Origin: Bacteroidales bacterium | GTDB taxonomy: Bacteria > Bacteroidota > Bacteroidia > Bacteroidales > Muribaculaceae | DNA length: 64,000 nt | Assembly (NCBI GenBank): GCA_015060975.1 | Contig: SUXI01000010.1 | Coordinates: forward strand, 17,514 to 81,513 | Direction: 5' to 3' | Shown here: positions 54,956 through 63,765 of the stretch, one piece after another | Numbering within the stretch: position 1 is the first letter of the stretch | How the letters are laid out: every line of letters begins with the position of its first letter | Made by a program: the position numbers and the translations under genes | Notes under the pieces: generated by a model | Seen by the model: the letters and a program-made list of their open reading frames with translations, nothing else | Databases searched by the model: none | What the model was told of the DNA's origin: nothing

Positions 54956-56137
54956 TTACTTATCTAATAAGGCATATTTATTGAGTGTTGCCAGTATTTG
55001 GAAATATCTATATTCCACATTGAGATAGTTTTGTTGTGCTTCAAGAAAGAAGTTTACTTCTTGTATATATGTTATAAGACTGATTTGTCCGCCGTCAAGA
55101 GCTTTCTTAAGAAGCGTGAGATTATCATGACATTCTAACGTGGGGCGATATTCCTCCATTTCTTGATATAATGCAATGGCGTTTGAGCGTTGTGCTTTTA
55201 ATTGCGCTAAACGTTCAATTTCAAATGCTTTGTTTTGTAATGTCAATGCTTTTTGTGAAGCAGAAATCGCATCACTTTTGTGCTTTTGAGAGAATACGGG
55301 GACTGAGATTCCGATAGAAAAACCATTGAAATAATTCCCAAGTTCATTTTCAAGTTTATACCCGAGTGAGAATCCTGGATGCTTGCTCATTTTTATTACT
55401 TTTGCATTTAGCTCGTATGTTTTAGCCATAGAGCGATATTGAGCTATTTGTGGATCAAATTCTCTAAGTAATTCTTCGTATTTTTCTTCGGGAAGAATTA
55501 TTTCATTGGGATAATTATTTAGAGAAGATATTATTAAAGAAATATTATTGCCACCATTTTCATTAATTAAAGATGCTTTGAGCATCTCTAGCTGATTATT
55601 AAGAGATTTTATTTCTCGAGATATTGCAATCTTTTCAATTTTGAGTTTGTTTATGTCAAGTTTTGTAACCTCGCCATGTTTAAGCCCATGTTGATATTTA
55701 AGTGTAAGTGAGTCCATCTGTGCATCAAGTTGATTCACTAATGCCAATTGTTTACGAACATTAATAATATCAATAAGCAAAAGTTTCACTTCAACAAGTT
55801 TGTCAAGATAATTAGCTTTGTTGAGAAACTCAATTGCTTGCGACGCACTTTTAATGGCTTCGTTGCGAGTAGAATAAACTCCGGGCCATTCAATGCTTTG
55901 CGATACTCCAACGCCCCATTTCCGGCCTTCTTTGCCCCATTTGTGTTCAAAATCAATAGCGGGGTCGGGGAGATTGTTTTCACTTTTAAGAGTATTTACC
56001 TCAGCTTCATTTTGTGCTACTGATGAAGCGAGTATTGGATTGTTTGCTGCAATTTCATGTAGAATTTCATCAAAACTTTTTGCTTGAGCATTAATGGTAA
56101 TTATGATAACAGCAAATAATATTTTTATTCGTTTCAT
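54956..56137 (-). CDS. Outer-membrane efflux factor (TolC/CusC-like)
   Basis: 393 residues with a signal peptide (about 1-19, ending in NAQAKS) and two long alpha-helical repeats typical of outer-membrane factors (for example NPILASSVAQNEAEVNTLKSE and WGVGVSQSIEWPGVY). It forms the outer-membrane exit duct. It overlaps the RND pump gene by 4 nt and is the last gene of the efflux operon. Shorter than E. coli TolC, as usual for Bacteroidota CusC-like proteins. Confidence 0.88.
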   Translation of the reverse strand: MKRIKILFAVIIITINAQAKSFDEILHEIAANNPILASSVAQNEAEVNTLKSENNLPDPAIDFEHKWGKEGRKWGVGVSQSIEWPGVYSTRNEAIKSASQAIEFLNKANYLDKLVEVKLLLIDIINVRKQLALVNQLDAQMDSLTLKYQHGLKHGEVTKLDINKLKIEKIAISREIKSLNNQLEMLKASLINENGGNNISLIISSLNNYPNEIILPEEKYEELLREFDPQIAQYRSMAKTYELNAKVIKMSKHPGFSLGYKLENELGNYFNGFSIGISVPVFSQKHKSDAISASQKALTLQNKAFEIERLAQLKAQRSNAIALYQEMEEYRPTLECHDNLTLLKKALDGGQISLITYIQEVNFFLEAQQNYLNVEYRYFQILATLNKYALLDK

Positions 56138-59100
56138 TTCTCTGAGTTATTTGATGTTAAATAATAAATAACAGGGACTATAAAAATGTTTAGGATTGTA
56201 GATGATAGTAATCCGCCTAAAATCACAATAGCCATTGGTGATTGTATCTCATTTCCTGGTTCTCCTCCATTTATTGCTATTGGAATTAATGCCAATGCCG
56301 AAGTTAAAGCAGTCATGATTATTGGGTTCAGACGGTCGGCAGAGCCTTTCATTATTCTGTTAATTAATCCCATTCCTTCATCTTTTAGGGTATTATAGTG
56401 AGAGATTAGCAACATGCCATTACGAGTTGTAATTCCTAACAATGAGATAAATCCAATAATTGCAGGAATGTTAAGTTCTCCCGATGTACATCTCAAAATT
56501 ATAATACCACCAATCATTGCCAATGGCATATTAATGAGAATGATAAGAGAGTGTTTGATGTTTTTAAATTCTTGGTAGAGAAGCAAAAAAATTATCATTA
56601 AAGCACCTATTGAAGTGAGAGCAAGAGTGCGCGATGCTTCGGCTTCACTTTCAAACTGTCCGCCATATACGATATAATAGTTTTCGGGTAAGGTGATTTT
56701 TTCTTCGATATGTTCTTGAATCTCATTAACAGCACCTCGCAAATCACGGTCGGCCACGTTAGCTGAGATTATTAATCGGCGATTTACGTTTTCTCGATTA
56801 ATCGTATTTGGTCCACTTGTCGAAACAACATCGGCAATGTAGCTCAATGGAATTTTTCCTTGGTTGCTGTCTATCATCAAATTTGAAATCTTGTCGATTG
56901 AGTTACGATGCTCGTCATCAAGCCTTACTGTGAGATCATATGGCAATCCTTGCTCATACACTTGAGATACCACTTCTCCCCCCAATGCTACATTGATAAA
57001 TTGGGTGAATTGAGATATAGTAATTCCATATTTTGCAAGCAAATCACGGCGAGGACGAATATCTAGTTGTGGGCGACCCACTTGTTGTTCGATATTGACA
57101 TCTACAATGCCATCAACATCACTAATTGCTTGTTTGATTTGTGAACCGAGAGAGTATAGATGGTTTAGGTCATCGCCAAAAAGTTTTATTGCAATTTGTG
57201 ATTCTGTTCCCGAAAGCATTGCATCAATTCGGTGTGAGATAGGTTGACCTATTTCAATATTGGCACCGGGAATTGTAGCAAGTTTTTCGCGAACTTCTCT
57301 CACTACTTCGCCACGAGTTCGGTCTGTCAGTTTGTATGGAGCTTCTATCTCCGAGGAGCTTACTCCAAATGAGTGCTCATCAAGCTCAGCACGACCGGTT
57401 TTGCGTGCAACAGTTTGTATTTCGGGAATTGACAATAACATTTTTTCAGCCTCACGACCTATTTTATCGCTTTCATCAAGGGCAATGCCTGGTAAAGTAC
57501 TCACATTTACCGTGAAAGATCCTTCATTAAATGATGGCAAGAAACTTCTGCCAAGAGTGAAAAATAAAGCTAATGCAACAATAAATAAAATGCCAACTGA
57601 TCCTAACACCCCTTTTTTATGGCAAAGGCTCCATTCAAGACTTTTTGAATAATAAAGTTTGAGCTTTTGACTAATCCATGGCTCTTTGTCAAGTTTTGAG
57701 GTAGTATTCTTTGTGCTTAACAAAAAACTACATAATACTGGTGTTAGCGTTAAGGCAACAATTGTTGACGCCCCCAATGCCACTATAAATGAAATACCAA
57801 GAGGAATCAACATGCGTCCTTCAATTCCACTTAAGAAGAATAGAGGCAAGAAACTTGCTATAATAATTAATGTAGAGTTTAAAATTGGCATACGTACTTC
57901 CTTTGATGCCTCATATACTACTGAAATTATATGTTTTCTTTCAGATTCAGGTAGCGCCTTATTCTCTCGTAATCGTTTATAAACATTTTCAACATCGACG
58001 ATAGCATCATCAACAAGTGAGCCAATTGCAATGGCGATTCCTCCAAGACTCATTGTGTTGATGGTAAAACCCAAAAAGTGGAGGACTATTACAGCAATTA
58101 TAACCGATAAAGGTAGCGCTACAAGAGATATTAGTGTTGTGCGCAGATTCATTAAGAAAAAGAATAGCACGATTACTACAAATATAGACCCCTCTATTAG
58201 AGACTGCTGTAGATTATCGATTGAATTGTCAATAAAATCACTTTGTTTAAAAATATTTGTCGAAATATTTAAGTCTTTAGGCATGTTTTTAGCCATTGAT
58301 GATAATTCAGCTTCAATTTTTTCAGTAAGTTCAATTGTGCCCACTGCCGGTTGTTTTGTTACAGTCATCAGCACTGCTTGATTAGCACGTTCTGAAGCTA
58401 CTCCCAATCGTGGCATTTTGTTCCCAATTGTTACATTTGCGATATCTTCGATGAGAACAGTTCCCTTTTCATCACTTCTCACAACAGCTTTGCCAATGGC
58501 ATCGGTTGATGTGGTGTTTACATCTCCTTTAATAATGTATTCATTGCCATATTCATAAAGCACGCCTCCTGTAGCATTATTATTTATTCCTTCAACACAT
58601 TCCATTACTTCGGTTAAGGTTACATTATAATGACGCATGCGTTCAGGCATAATTTGAATCTGATATTCTTTAATATCTCCACCAATTACAGCCACTTGCG
58701 ACACTCCACCTATTGAGAGTAGGCGTGGACGAATAACTCGGTCGGCGAGGCTACGAATATCGCTCATTGATGTTGAATCTGCTGTTAACCCTATAATCAT
58801 AATCTCTCCAAGAATTGATGATTGAGGTCCGAGGGTAGGGGTCTCAACTCCGGGAGGAAGTTGGTCGTTAATAGTGGATAACTTTTCCGATACAATTTGA
58901 CGAGCGGTATAAACATCTGTTCCCCAGTCAAATTCTACCCACACGATAGAAAAACCTGTAGCAGATGATGAACGCACCCTACGCACATCGGTGGCTCCAT
59001 TAACAGCTGTTTCGATAGGAAATGACACTAATTTTTCAACCTCTTCGGGTGCAAATCCGGGAGCTTCGGTCATCACAACAACCGTGGGTGCATTAAGATC

Positions 59101-59220
59101 GGGAAAAATATCAACTTCGGTACGAAATAGAATCACAGCACCTGCAACCATCATAACTAACGACAATATTAAAATTGTCAGACGGTTGTTTAATGAGAAT
59201 CCGATAATTTTGTTCAACAT
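56134..59220 (-). CDS. HME-type RND metal efflux pump (CusA/CzcA family)
   Basis: 1028 residues with 12 membrane segments in the RND arrangement: TM1 near residues 10-27, a large periplasmic loop, a TM2-6 block, a second periplasmic loop and TM8-12. The order of conserved blocks (TDVRRVRSSSATGFSIVWVEFDWGTDVYTARQ; GDIKEYQIQ; GGIAIAIGSLVDDAIVDVENVYKRL with the proton-relay Asp pair) identifies the heavy-metal efflux subfamily. Copper/silver versus zinc/cobalt cannot be decided by eye. Paired with adaptor and outer-membrane factor. Confidence 0.93.
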   Translation of the reverse strand: MLNKIIGFSLNNRLTILILSLVMMVAGAVILFRTEVDIFPDLNAPTVVVMTEAPGFAPEEVEKLVSFPIETAVNGATDVRRVRSSSATGFSIVWVEFDWGTDVYTARQIVSEKLSTINDQLPPGVETPTLGPQSSILGEIMIIGLTADSTSMSDIRSLADRVIRPRLLSIGGVSQVAVIGGDIKEYQIQIMPERMRHYNVTLTEVMECVEGINNNATGGVLYEYGNEYIIKGDVNTTSTDAIGKAVVRSDEKGTVLIEDIANVTIGNKMPRLGVASERANQAVLMTVTKQPAVGTIELTEKIEAELSSMAKNMPKDLNISTNIFKQSDFIDNSIDNLQQSLIEGSIFVVIVLFFFLMNLRTTLISLVALPLSVIIAVIVLHFLGFTINTMSLGGIAIAIGSLVDDAIVDVENVYKRLRENKALPESERKHIISVVYEASKEVRMPILNSTLIIIASFLPLFFLSGIEGRMLIPLGISFIVALGASTIVALTLTPVLCSFLLSTKNTTSKLDKEPWISQKLKLYYSKSLEWSLCHKKGVLGSVGILFIVALALFFTLGRSFLPSFNEGSFTVNVSTLPGIALDESDKIGREAEKMLLSIPEIQTVARKTGRAELDEHSFGVSSSEIEAPYKLTDRTRGEVVREVREKLATIPGANIEIGQPISHRIDAMLSGTESQIAIKLFGDDLNHLYSLGSQIKQAISDVDGIVDVNIEQQVGRPQLDIRPRRDLLAKYGITISQFTQFINVALGGEVVSQVYEQGLPYDLTVRLDDEHRNSIDKISNLMIDSNQGKIPLSYIADVVSTSGPNTINRENVNRRLIISANVADRDLRGAVNEIQEHIEEKITLPENYYIVYGGQFESEAEASRTLALTSIGALMIIFLLLYQEFKNIKHSLIILINMPLAMIGGIIILRCTSGELNIPAIIGFISLLGITTRNGMLLISHYNTLKDEGMGLINRIMKGSADRLNPIIMTALTSALALIPIAINGGEPGNEIQSPMAIVILGGLLSSTILNIFIVPVIYYLTSNNSEK

Positions 59221-59232
59221 AGTCGGTAGTTA

Positions 59233-60384
59233 TTAATGGTTATGACTATGACCTTCAGGAACAGCACCGCTTGATTCTGCTAATTTCACTATGATTGCAC
59301 CTTTGGTAACAACCTCATCTTTTCGGCTTAAACCGGCTAATATCTCAATTTCATCGCCGTTAGAGCTTCCAATAGTTACCAATCGCTTTTCATAACATTC
59401 ATCATCAAGTTTAACATACACATAATATTTTCCTTGTTGCTCAGTTATAGCGTCATTAGGTAATACAATTGCATTAGGTTTGGTATTGCCAATAAGATAC
59501 ACTTCAACAAACGCACCGGGAATTGCCTCTCCATTGTTGTCAAACGAGAAATGTATAGGAATATATCCGGTTTGTTGTGCTGTAGCAGTTGTAGGCACCG
59601 ACACCATTTTGCCGTTTACTTCATTAAGGTGGATTATATCATTGCCGTATGCAGGCTTGAAATTGGCAGTTGTAATTGTAGGGAGTTGTTTATAATATTT
59701 TTCAGGAAGGTCGGCTCGCAATGTGAGTCGGGTTGATCCTGAGATAACTGCAATTGGTTGTCCGGTTGTTACATATTCACCTTCTTTGACTAATAATTGA
59801 GTGATAGCTCCCGAAGTTGCTGCTTTTGCAATTCCGCCATTAGGCGTTCCAGAATAGGCCGATCGAGCTTCTTCGTAGGCTTGCTTTGCAGCGTAATATT
59901 CTTTAGTCGAAACAATCCCTTCATCATGAAGAGGTGTCAATCGGTCAAGTTCGCGTTTTGTTGCTTCAACAGCAATGCGAGCACTCTCATTAGGATCGCC
60001 ACCTGCAATGTTCTTTGATGATATACGAGCAATTGTTGTGCCGTTCGACACAATTTTCCCCTCTACCATTCCATGTGTGAATTTAACAATACCGGGAGCA
60101 GTTGCAGAAACGATAGATTGGTCACTTGGTGCCGATTCAATTTGGCCTGATACTTTGATTATATTATTAAAATCACGTGGTTTAACCATTTGACTATAAA
60201 CACCAAATTTTTTTGCTTGGTCGGCAGATAATACAATCTCACTGCCATGGTCATTTCCTCCATGGCTACTATGATCGTGATGGTGATGGCCTAATCCATC
60301 ATCTTGAGCCGATGGTGTACAAGCAGTCATGTATATGATTGCAATAGAGCATATAACTATGCTACGACAAATATGTTTCATCAT
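59233..60384 (-). CDS. Efflux periplasmic adaptor (CusB/CzcB-like) with His-rich arms
   Basis: 383 residues. A lipoprotein signal (YMTACTPSA, Cys about 22) is followed by a His-rich stretch (GLGHHHHDHSSHGGNDHG, about 31-48), the barrel-sandwich hybrid and hairpin (about 85-200), beta-barrel domain, and a His-containing tail (EGHSHNH). It links the RND pump to the outer-membrane factor; the His clusters probably bind metal. Starts 89 nt after the His/Cys-rich gene and ends 12 nt before the pump gene. Confidence 0.9.
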   Translation of the reverse strand: MMKHICRSIVICSIAIIYMTACTPSAQDDGLGHHHHDHSSHGGNDHGSEIVLSADQAKKFGVYSQMVKPRDFNNIIKVSGQIESAPSDQSIVSATAPGIVKFTHGMVEGKIVSNGTTIARISSKNIAGGDPNESARIAVEATKRELDRLTPLHDEGIVSTKEYYAAKQAYEEARSAYSGTPNGGIAKAATSGAITQLLVKEGEYVTTGQPIAVISGSTRLTLRADLPEKYYKQLPTITTANFKPAYGNDIIHLNEVNGKMVSVPTTATAQQTGYIPIHFSFDNNGEAIPGAFVEVYLIGNTKPNAIVLPNDAITEQQGKYYVYVKLDDECYEKRLVTIGSSNGDEIEILAGLSRKDEVVTKGAIIVKLAESSGAVPEGHSHNH

Positions 60385-60473
60385 TATGTGAATTTGAGGT
60401 TATTAATAAATGTAGAGCCATTTCTGCTAGATATGAGTATTAGTGCAGAAATGATAAAAGAAAGATAGAAGGT

Positions 60474-60908
60474 TTAGCCGATAGGGGGGGCTCGTAACGA
60501 CAGTCCACTCGTAACCCCTTCAACAATAGTAGTATTTTTGTCAAATGTGATATAAGTGCAAAATTCCGAATTGTTTAGAATCCTTATCTCGGAATCAGTT
60601 ATTGATGCGAACAATAATATAGTAGGGGAGTCGTCTATTGTGAGATTTGTCTGTTTAGTCGCTTGATAATCACCCAAGTGGGCCGAACAATTTTCCCCTG
60701 TGCCACAATCATGATCATGGTGGTGCTCGCATCCACAACAATTAGAGTGTTTGCTATGTGAATGATTGTGAACATTCCCGTTACAAGTAATAGTCGTAAC
60801 GGCAAAAATTATATTACCATTTTTATCATGATGATGAAACTGAATGATTGAACTCATCACAATCATCAGTATCACAATAATCGATATGCCTGAAAAACTT
60901 CGTTTCAT
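60474..60908 (-). CDS. His/Cys-rich exported protein (DUF6769-like)
   Basis: 144 residues. N-terminal hydrophobic segment (about 8-24), then a dense metal-ligand region with HHHD, NHSHSKH, CCGCEHHHDHDC and ENC (about 25-80), and a conserved end SGLSLRAPPI that I associate with DUF6769 proteins next to efflux genes. First gene of the operon; probably binds or senses metal in the periplasm. The family label rests on the C-terminal motif only. Confidence 0.75.
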   Translation of the reverse strand: MKRSFSGISIIVILMIVMSSIIQFHHHDKNGNIIFAVTTITCNGNVHNHSHSKHSNCCGCEHHHDHDCGTGENCSAHLGDYQATKQTNLTIDDSPTILLFASITDSEIRILNNSEFCTYITFDKNTTIVEGVTSGLSLRAPPIG

Positions 60909-60930
60909 TATGGTAATAATACTATCATTG

Positions 60931-60938
60931 CAAAGTTA
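60931..60938 (-). promoter_or_regulatory. -7 element of the metal efflux operon
   Basis: TAACTTTG on the minus strand, 23 nt upstream of the first start codon; no clear -33. Confidence 0.5.
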
Positions 60939-60974
60939 ATAATAAAAATTGAAAAATAAATACACATTATTAAT

Positions 60975-61175
60975 TTAAGGGAACTTCTATAAATTGCTTT
61001 GTGAAGATTTATGAATTTTATTTGAGCGTATTTTTGTTTTTGTTGAATGAGCATAGCGAGCTATGAGATTGAAACAAAGGCAAAAATATGCCAAAGAAAA
61101 GCATAAAGCACACAAAAAAACGGTTTCAATAACTATTGTTTAATTAATTTGCGGAATTTATAAAAATTCCCTTAA
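60975..61175 (+). repeat. MITE-like element, family A, copy 3
   Basis: 201 bp, same orientation as copy 2 and nearly identical to it. Ends are TTAAGGGAACTTCTATAAAT and the inverted complement ending in TTCCCTTAA. Inserted between the efflux operon and structured RNA3. No coding capacity. Confidence 0.88.
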
Positions 61176-61211
61176 GAAGCATTTCGGTTTTAATTCTAAA
61201 TTTTTTTATGC

Positions 61212-61219
61212 TATCTTTG
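61212..61219 (+). promoter_or_regulatory. -7 element of RNA3
   Basis: TATCTTTG matches TAnnTTTG; start of transcription expected near 61225. -33 is weak. Confidence 0.55.
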
Positions 61220-61225
61220 TGTAAT

Positions 61226-61472
61226 CATTAATAATTAAATATAAATTTTTAATACAAGAAACAGATAGTATTTTAACATAACATATTATTAATCAGCGTT
61301 TGCTATTTTATTCGGTATTCCCTGAAACCTGAGAAATTTCAAAACCAATACACGGATAAAGTCGTTAACGTCTGCGCTATGGGCGTGGACGAGACTTATT
61401 TGTATTGGTGGGCAATCTCAGGGCCCTGGGAATAGAATAAGAAACTCAGTCCACGTTTCTTTATGTCTTTTT
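61226..61472 (+). ncRNA. Rod-shaped structured RNA, copy 3 (RNA3)
   Basis: A small hairpin (61295-61297 with 61302-61304) precedes a rod with stems 61308-61313/61435-61440, 61316-61322/61428-61434, 61328-61334/61416-61422, 61345-61350/61403-61408, 61360-61363/61393-61396 and 61369-61372/61388-61391. Internal loops TGAAA/GCCCT, AATTTCAAAA/TGGGCAA and GGATAA/TATTTG correspond to those of RNA1 and RNA2. CGTGGAC (61384-61390) can pair with GTCCACG (61449-61455) in the loop of a 3' terminator-like hairpin (61439-61445 with 61455-61461). Located directly upstream of the methyltransferase cluster. Confidence 0.72.
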
Positions 61473-61539
61473 CTATGGCTCTTAGTTTTGCCTGCTAAAT
61501 ATCCGAAGATAAGTAGTCGGCGCATAACCATAGCGCAGT

Positions 61540-62229
61540 ATGGAAAACAAATCCAATTGCGACTTGGTAGGGCAGAGCCTTATCAAGTCGCGTGAGCGTG
61601 TATCCCGGCATGGTGAGGTATTTACAGCCTTGCGTGAAGTGAATGCTATGCTCGATTTAGTTAAATCGGAAACCGAACGAATCGAATCGCGTTTCCTTGA
61701 GCCGGCATGTGGCAACGGAAACTTTCTTGCCGAAATCCTTCGCCGCAAACTCAATATTCTTTCAACTCGTTTTTCTCGATCACGAATCGATTATGAATTT
61801 AATGCTATTATAGCAGTAGGCAGTATTTATGGAATTGAGATACAGATTGATAATATAGAAGAATGTCGCAAGAGATTGTTGGGGATTTTCAGTGAAGAAT
61901 ATATGCGATTATTTAAGAAGTTGGCATCTGCTGAATTTTTAAAGTCGATAAAATATATTATTGATACAAATATATTGTGGGGTGATGCTCTAACACTAAA
62001 AACTCCCAATGGGGATAAGCCAATAACATTTGCTGAGTGGTCGGCGGTAACAGCCGGAAATATTAAACGTAGAGATTTTACACTCGACAATCTATTACAG
62101 AATCAACCAATTGAAGAACCAAATCTTTTCTCCGATCTTGGAGATGAGGCGTTTATCCCCACGCCTATACGAGAATATCCTATTACTCACTATCTTAAAT
62201 TATCAAATCATGAATACACTAACAAATAA
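61540..62229 (+). CDS. SAM-dependent DNA methyltransferase-fold protein
   Basis: 229 residues. The N-terminal KSRERVSRHGEVFTALREVNAMLDL and motif I FLEPACGNGNFL (about residue 53) are typical of N6-adenine restriction-modification methylases. No NPPY-type catalytic motif is visible, so it may be an inactive or specificity-supporting partner of the next protein. Its last 20 nt overlap the next gene. Its initiation region (61528-61536) is perfectly complementary to a loop of RNA3. Confidence 0.8.
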   Translation: MENKSNCDLVGQSLIKSRERVSRHGEVFTALREVNAMLDLVKSETERIESRFLEPACGNGNFLAEILRRKLNILSTRFSRSRIDYEFNAIIAVGSIYGIEIQIDNIEECRKRLLGIFSEEYMRLFKKLASAEFLKSIKYIIDTNILWGDALTLKTPNGDKPITFAEWSAVTAGNIKRRDFTLDNLLQNQPIEEPNLFSDLGDEAFIPTPIREYPITHYLKLSNHEYTNK

Positions 62230-63754
62230 TTACAACCCCGATGTTTTGTCGTGCCTTGCAAATCTAAGTAATGACGAAGTCTTTACCCCTCCGGCTATTG
62301 TGAATAAAATGCTCGACATGCTTCCTGCTGAATTGTGGAGTAATAAAGAGGCTAAATTTCTCGACCCGGTGAGCAAAACCGGTGTGTTTCTTCGTGAAAT
62401 TGCCAAACGATTAATGGCTGGACTTGCTGAAGAGATGCCCGATGTGCAACAACGTGCAAATCATATCTTTAAGAATCAATTGTATGGTATTGCAATAACC
62501 GAACTAACCTCAATGCTTTCGCGTCGCAGCCTTTACTGTTCAAAACATGCCAATAGTCAATATTCTGTGTGTACTGAATTTGATAATAATCAAGGAAATA
62601 TAATTTTTAATCCGACTAATCATGAATGGCAAAGTGGTCGATGCCGTTTTTGTGGAGCAAGCGAATCGGTATATAGCCGAGGCGATGAAATGGAAACACA
62701 TGCATATCAATTTATACATACTCTTAACCCAAATGAAATTTTTAATATGAAATTCGATGTTATTATTGGAAATCCTCCATATCAATTAAGCGATGGGGGT
62801 GGTGTTGGAGATAGTGCAAAGCCATTATATCATTTATTTATTGAACAAGCCAAAAAATTATTGCCCAAATATGTAAGTATGATTGTCCCTTCAAGATGGA
62901 TGAAGGGAGGAAAAGGGTTAGACTCATTTAGAGAAAAAATGTTGTTAGATACTAGGATTAGATATATCCAAGATTATGAAGATGCGAAAGAATGTTTTAG
63001 TGGACTTCATATTGATGGAGGTATATGTTATTTTTTATGGGATCGTAATTATAATGGGAAAGTAGAATATCATTATAAGTCTTTAGACGGATATGAATCT
63101 ATAAGTTCCAGATATTTAAAAAATACATTATCGTCAACTGTAATACGAGATATACGTCAATTAGGAATAATTGAAAAATCAGTAAAATATAATGAAACAA
63201 AATTTAGTACTATCGTAAAAGCAAGAAATCCATTTGGATTTAGTGCTGATTTTTTTAATGCTCCAGATAATTATAAAGTTAATAGATATAATGATTATGG
63301 ATACAATAGGTGCTTGATATATGGAGTGAAAGGAAAGAAAGGTGGTGCAAAGAGAACAAGTTGTTATATAGATAAGATTAATGTAACAATAAATGTAGAT
63401 TTGATAAATAGTTATAAATTATTCTTTTCAAAGGCTTATATGACAACATCAACTGTTCCCCCAGAGATTATTAAAGGATTGCCAAATCAAATTTGTACTG
63501 AAACATTTTTATCAATTGGACAATTTTTAGATGAGAATGAAATGCAAAATTGTTTAGCATATATAAAAACAAAATTTTTTAGAGCATTACTATTTTTTAA
63601 TCGTCATTCATTAAATATATCTCGAGATTCATTTGAATTAATCCCTATTCAAGATTTCAGCAAGCCATGGACCGATGAGGAGTTATATGCAAAATATGGC
63701 TTGACCGATGAAGAAATTGAATTTATTGAAAGTATGATTCGTCCAATGGAATAA
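62210..63754 (+). CDS. Eco57I-like N6-adenine DNA methyltransferase
   Basis: About 514 residues from the ATG at 62210 (MNTLTNNYNPDVLSCL), chosen because the motif-bearing region begins there; the longer frame would overlap the upstream gene by 119 nt. Motif I-like FLDPVSKTGVFLREI (about residue 54), zinc-ribbon-like cysteines (YCSKH, VC, RCRFC, about 105-145), and catalytic IIGNPPYQLSDGG (about 185). The C-terminal half is a likely target-recognition domain and is markedly AT-rich. Functions with its neighbours as a restriction-modification-type system. Confidence 0.87.
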   Translation: MNTLTNNYNPDVLSCLANLSNDEVFTPPAIVNKMLDMLPAELWSNKEAKFLDPVSKTGVFLREIAKRLMAGLAEEMPDVQQRANHIFKNQLYGIAITELTSMLSRRSLYCSKHANSQYSVCTEFDNNQGNIIFNPTNHEWQSGRCRFCGASESVYSRGDEMETHAYQFIHTLNPNEIFNMKFDVIIGNPPYQLSDGGGVGDSAKPLYHLFIEQAKKLLPKYVSMIVPSRWMKGGKGLDSFREKMLLDTRIRYIQDYEDAKECFSGLHIDGGICYFLWDRNYNGKVEYHYKSLDGYESISSRYLKNTLSSTVIRDIRQLGIIEKSVKYNETKFSTIVKARNPFGFSADFFNAPDNYKVNRYNDYGYNRCLIYGVKGKKGGAKRTSCYIDKINVTINVDLINSYKLFFSKAYMTTSTVPPEIIKGLPNQICTETFLSIGQFLDENEMQNCLAYIKTKFFRALLFFNRHSLNISRDSFELIPIQDFSKPWTDEELYAKYGLTDEEIEFIESMIRPME

Positions 63755-63765
63755 ATTTATATACT

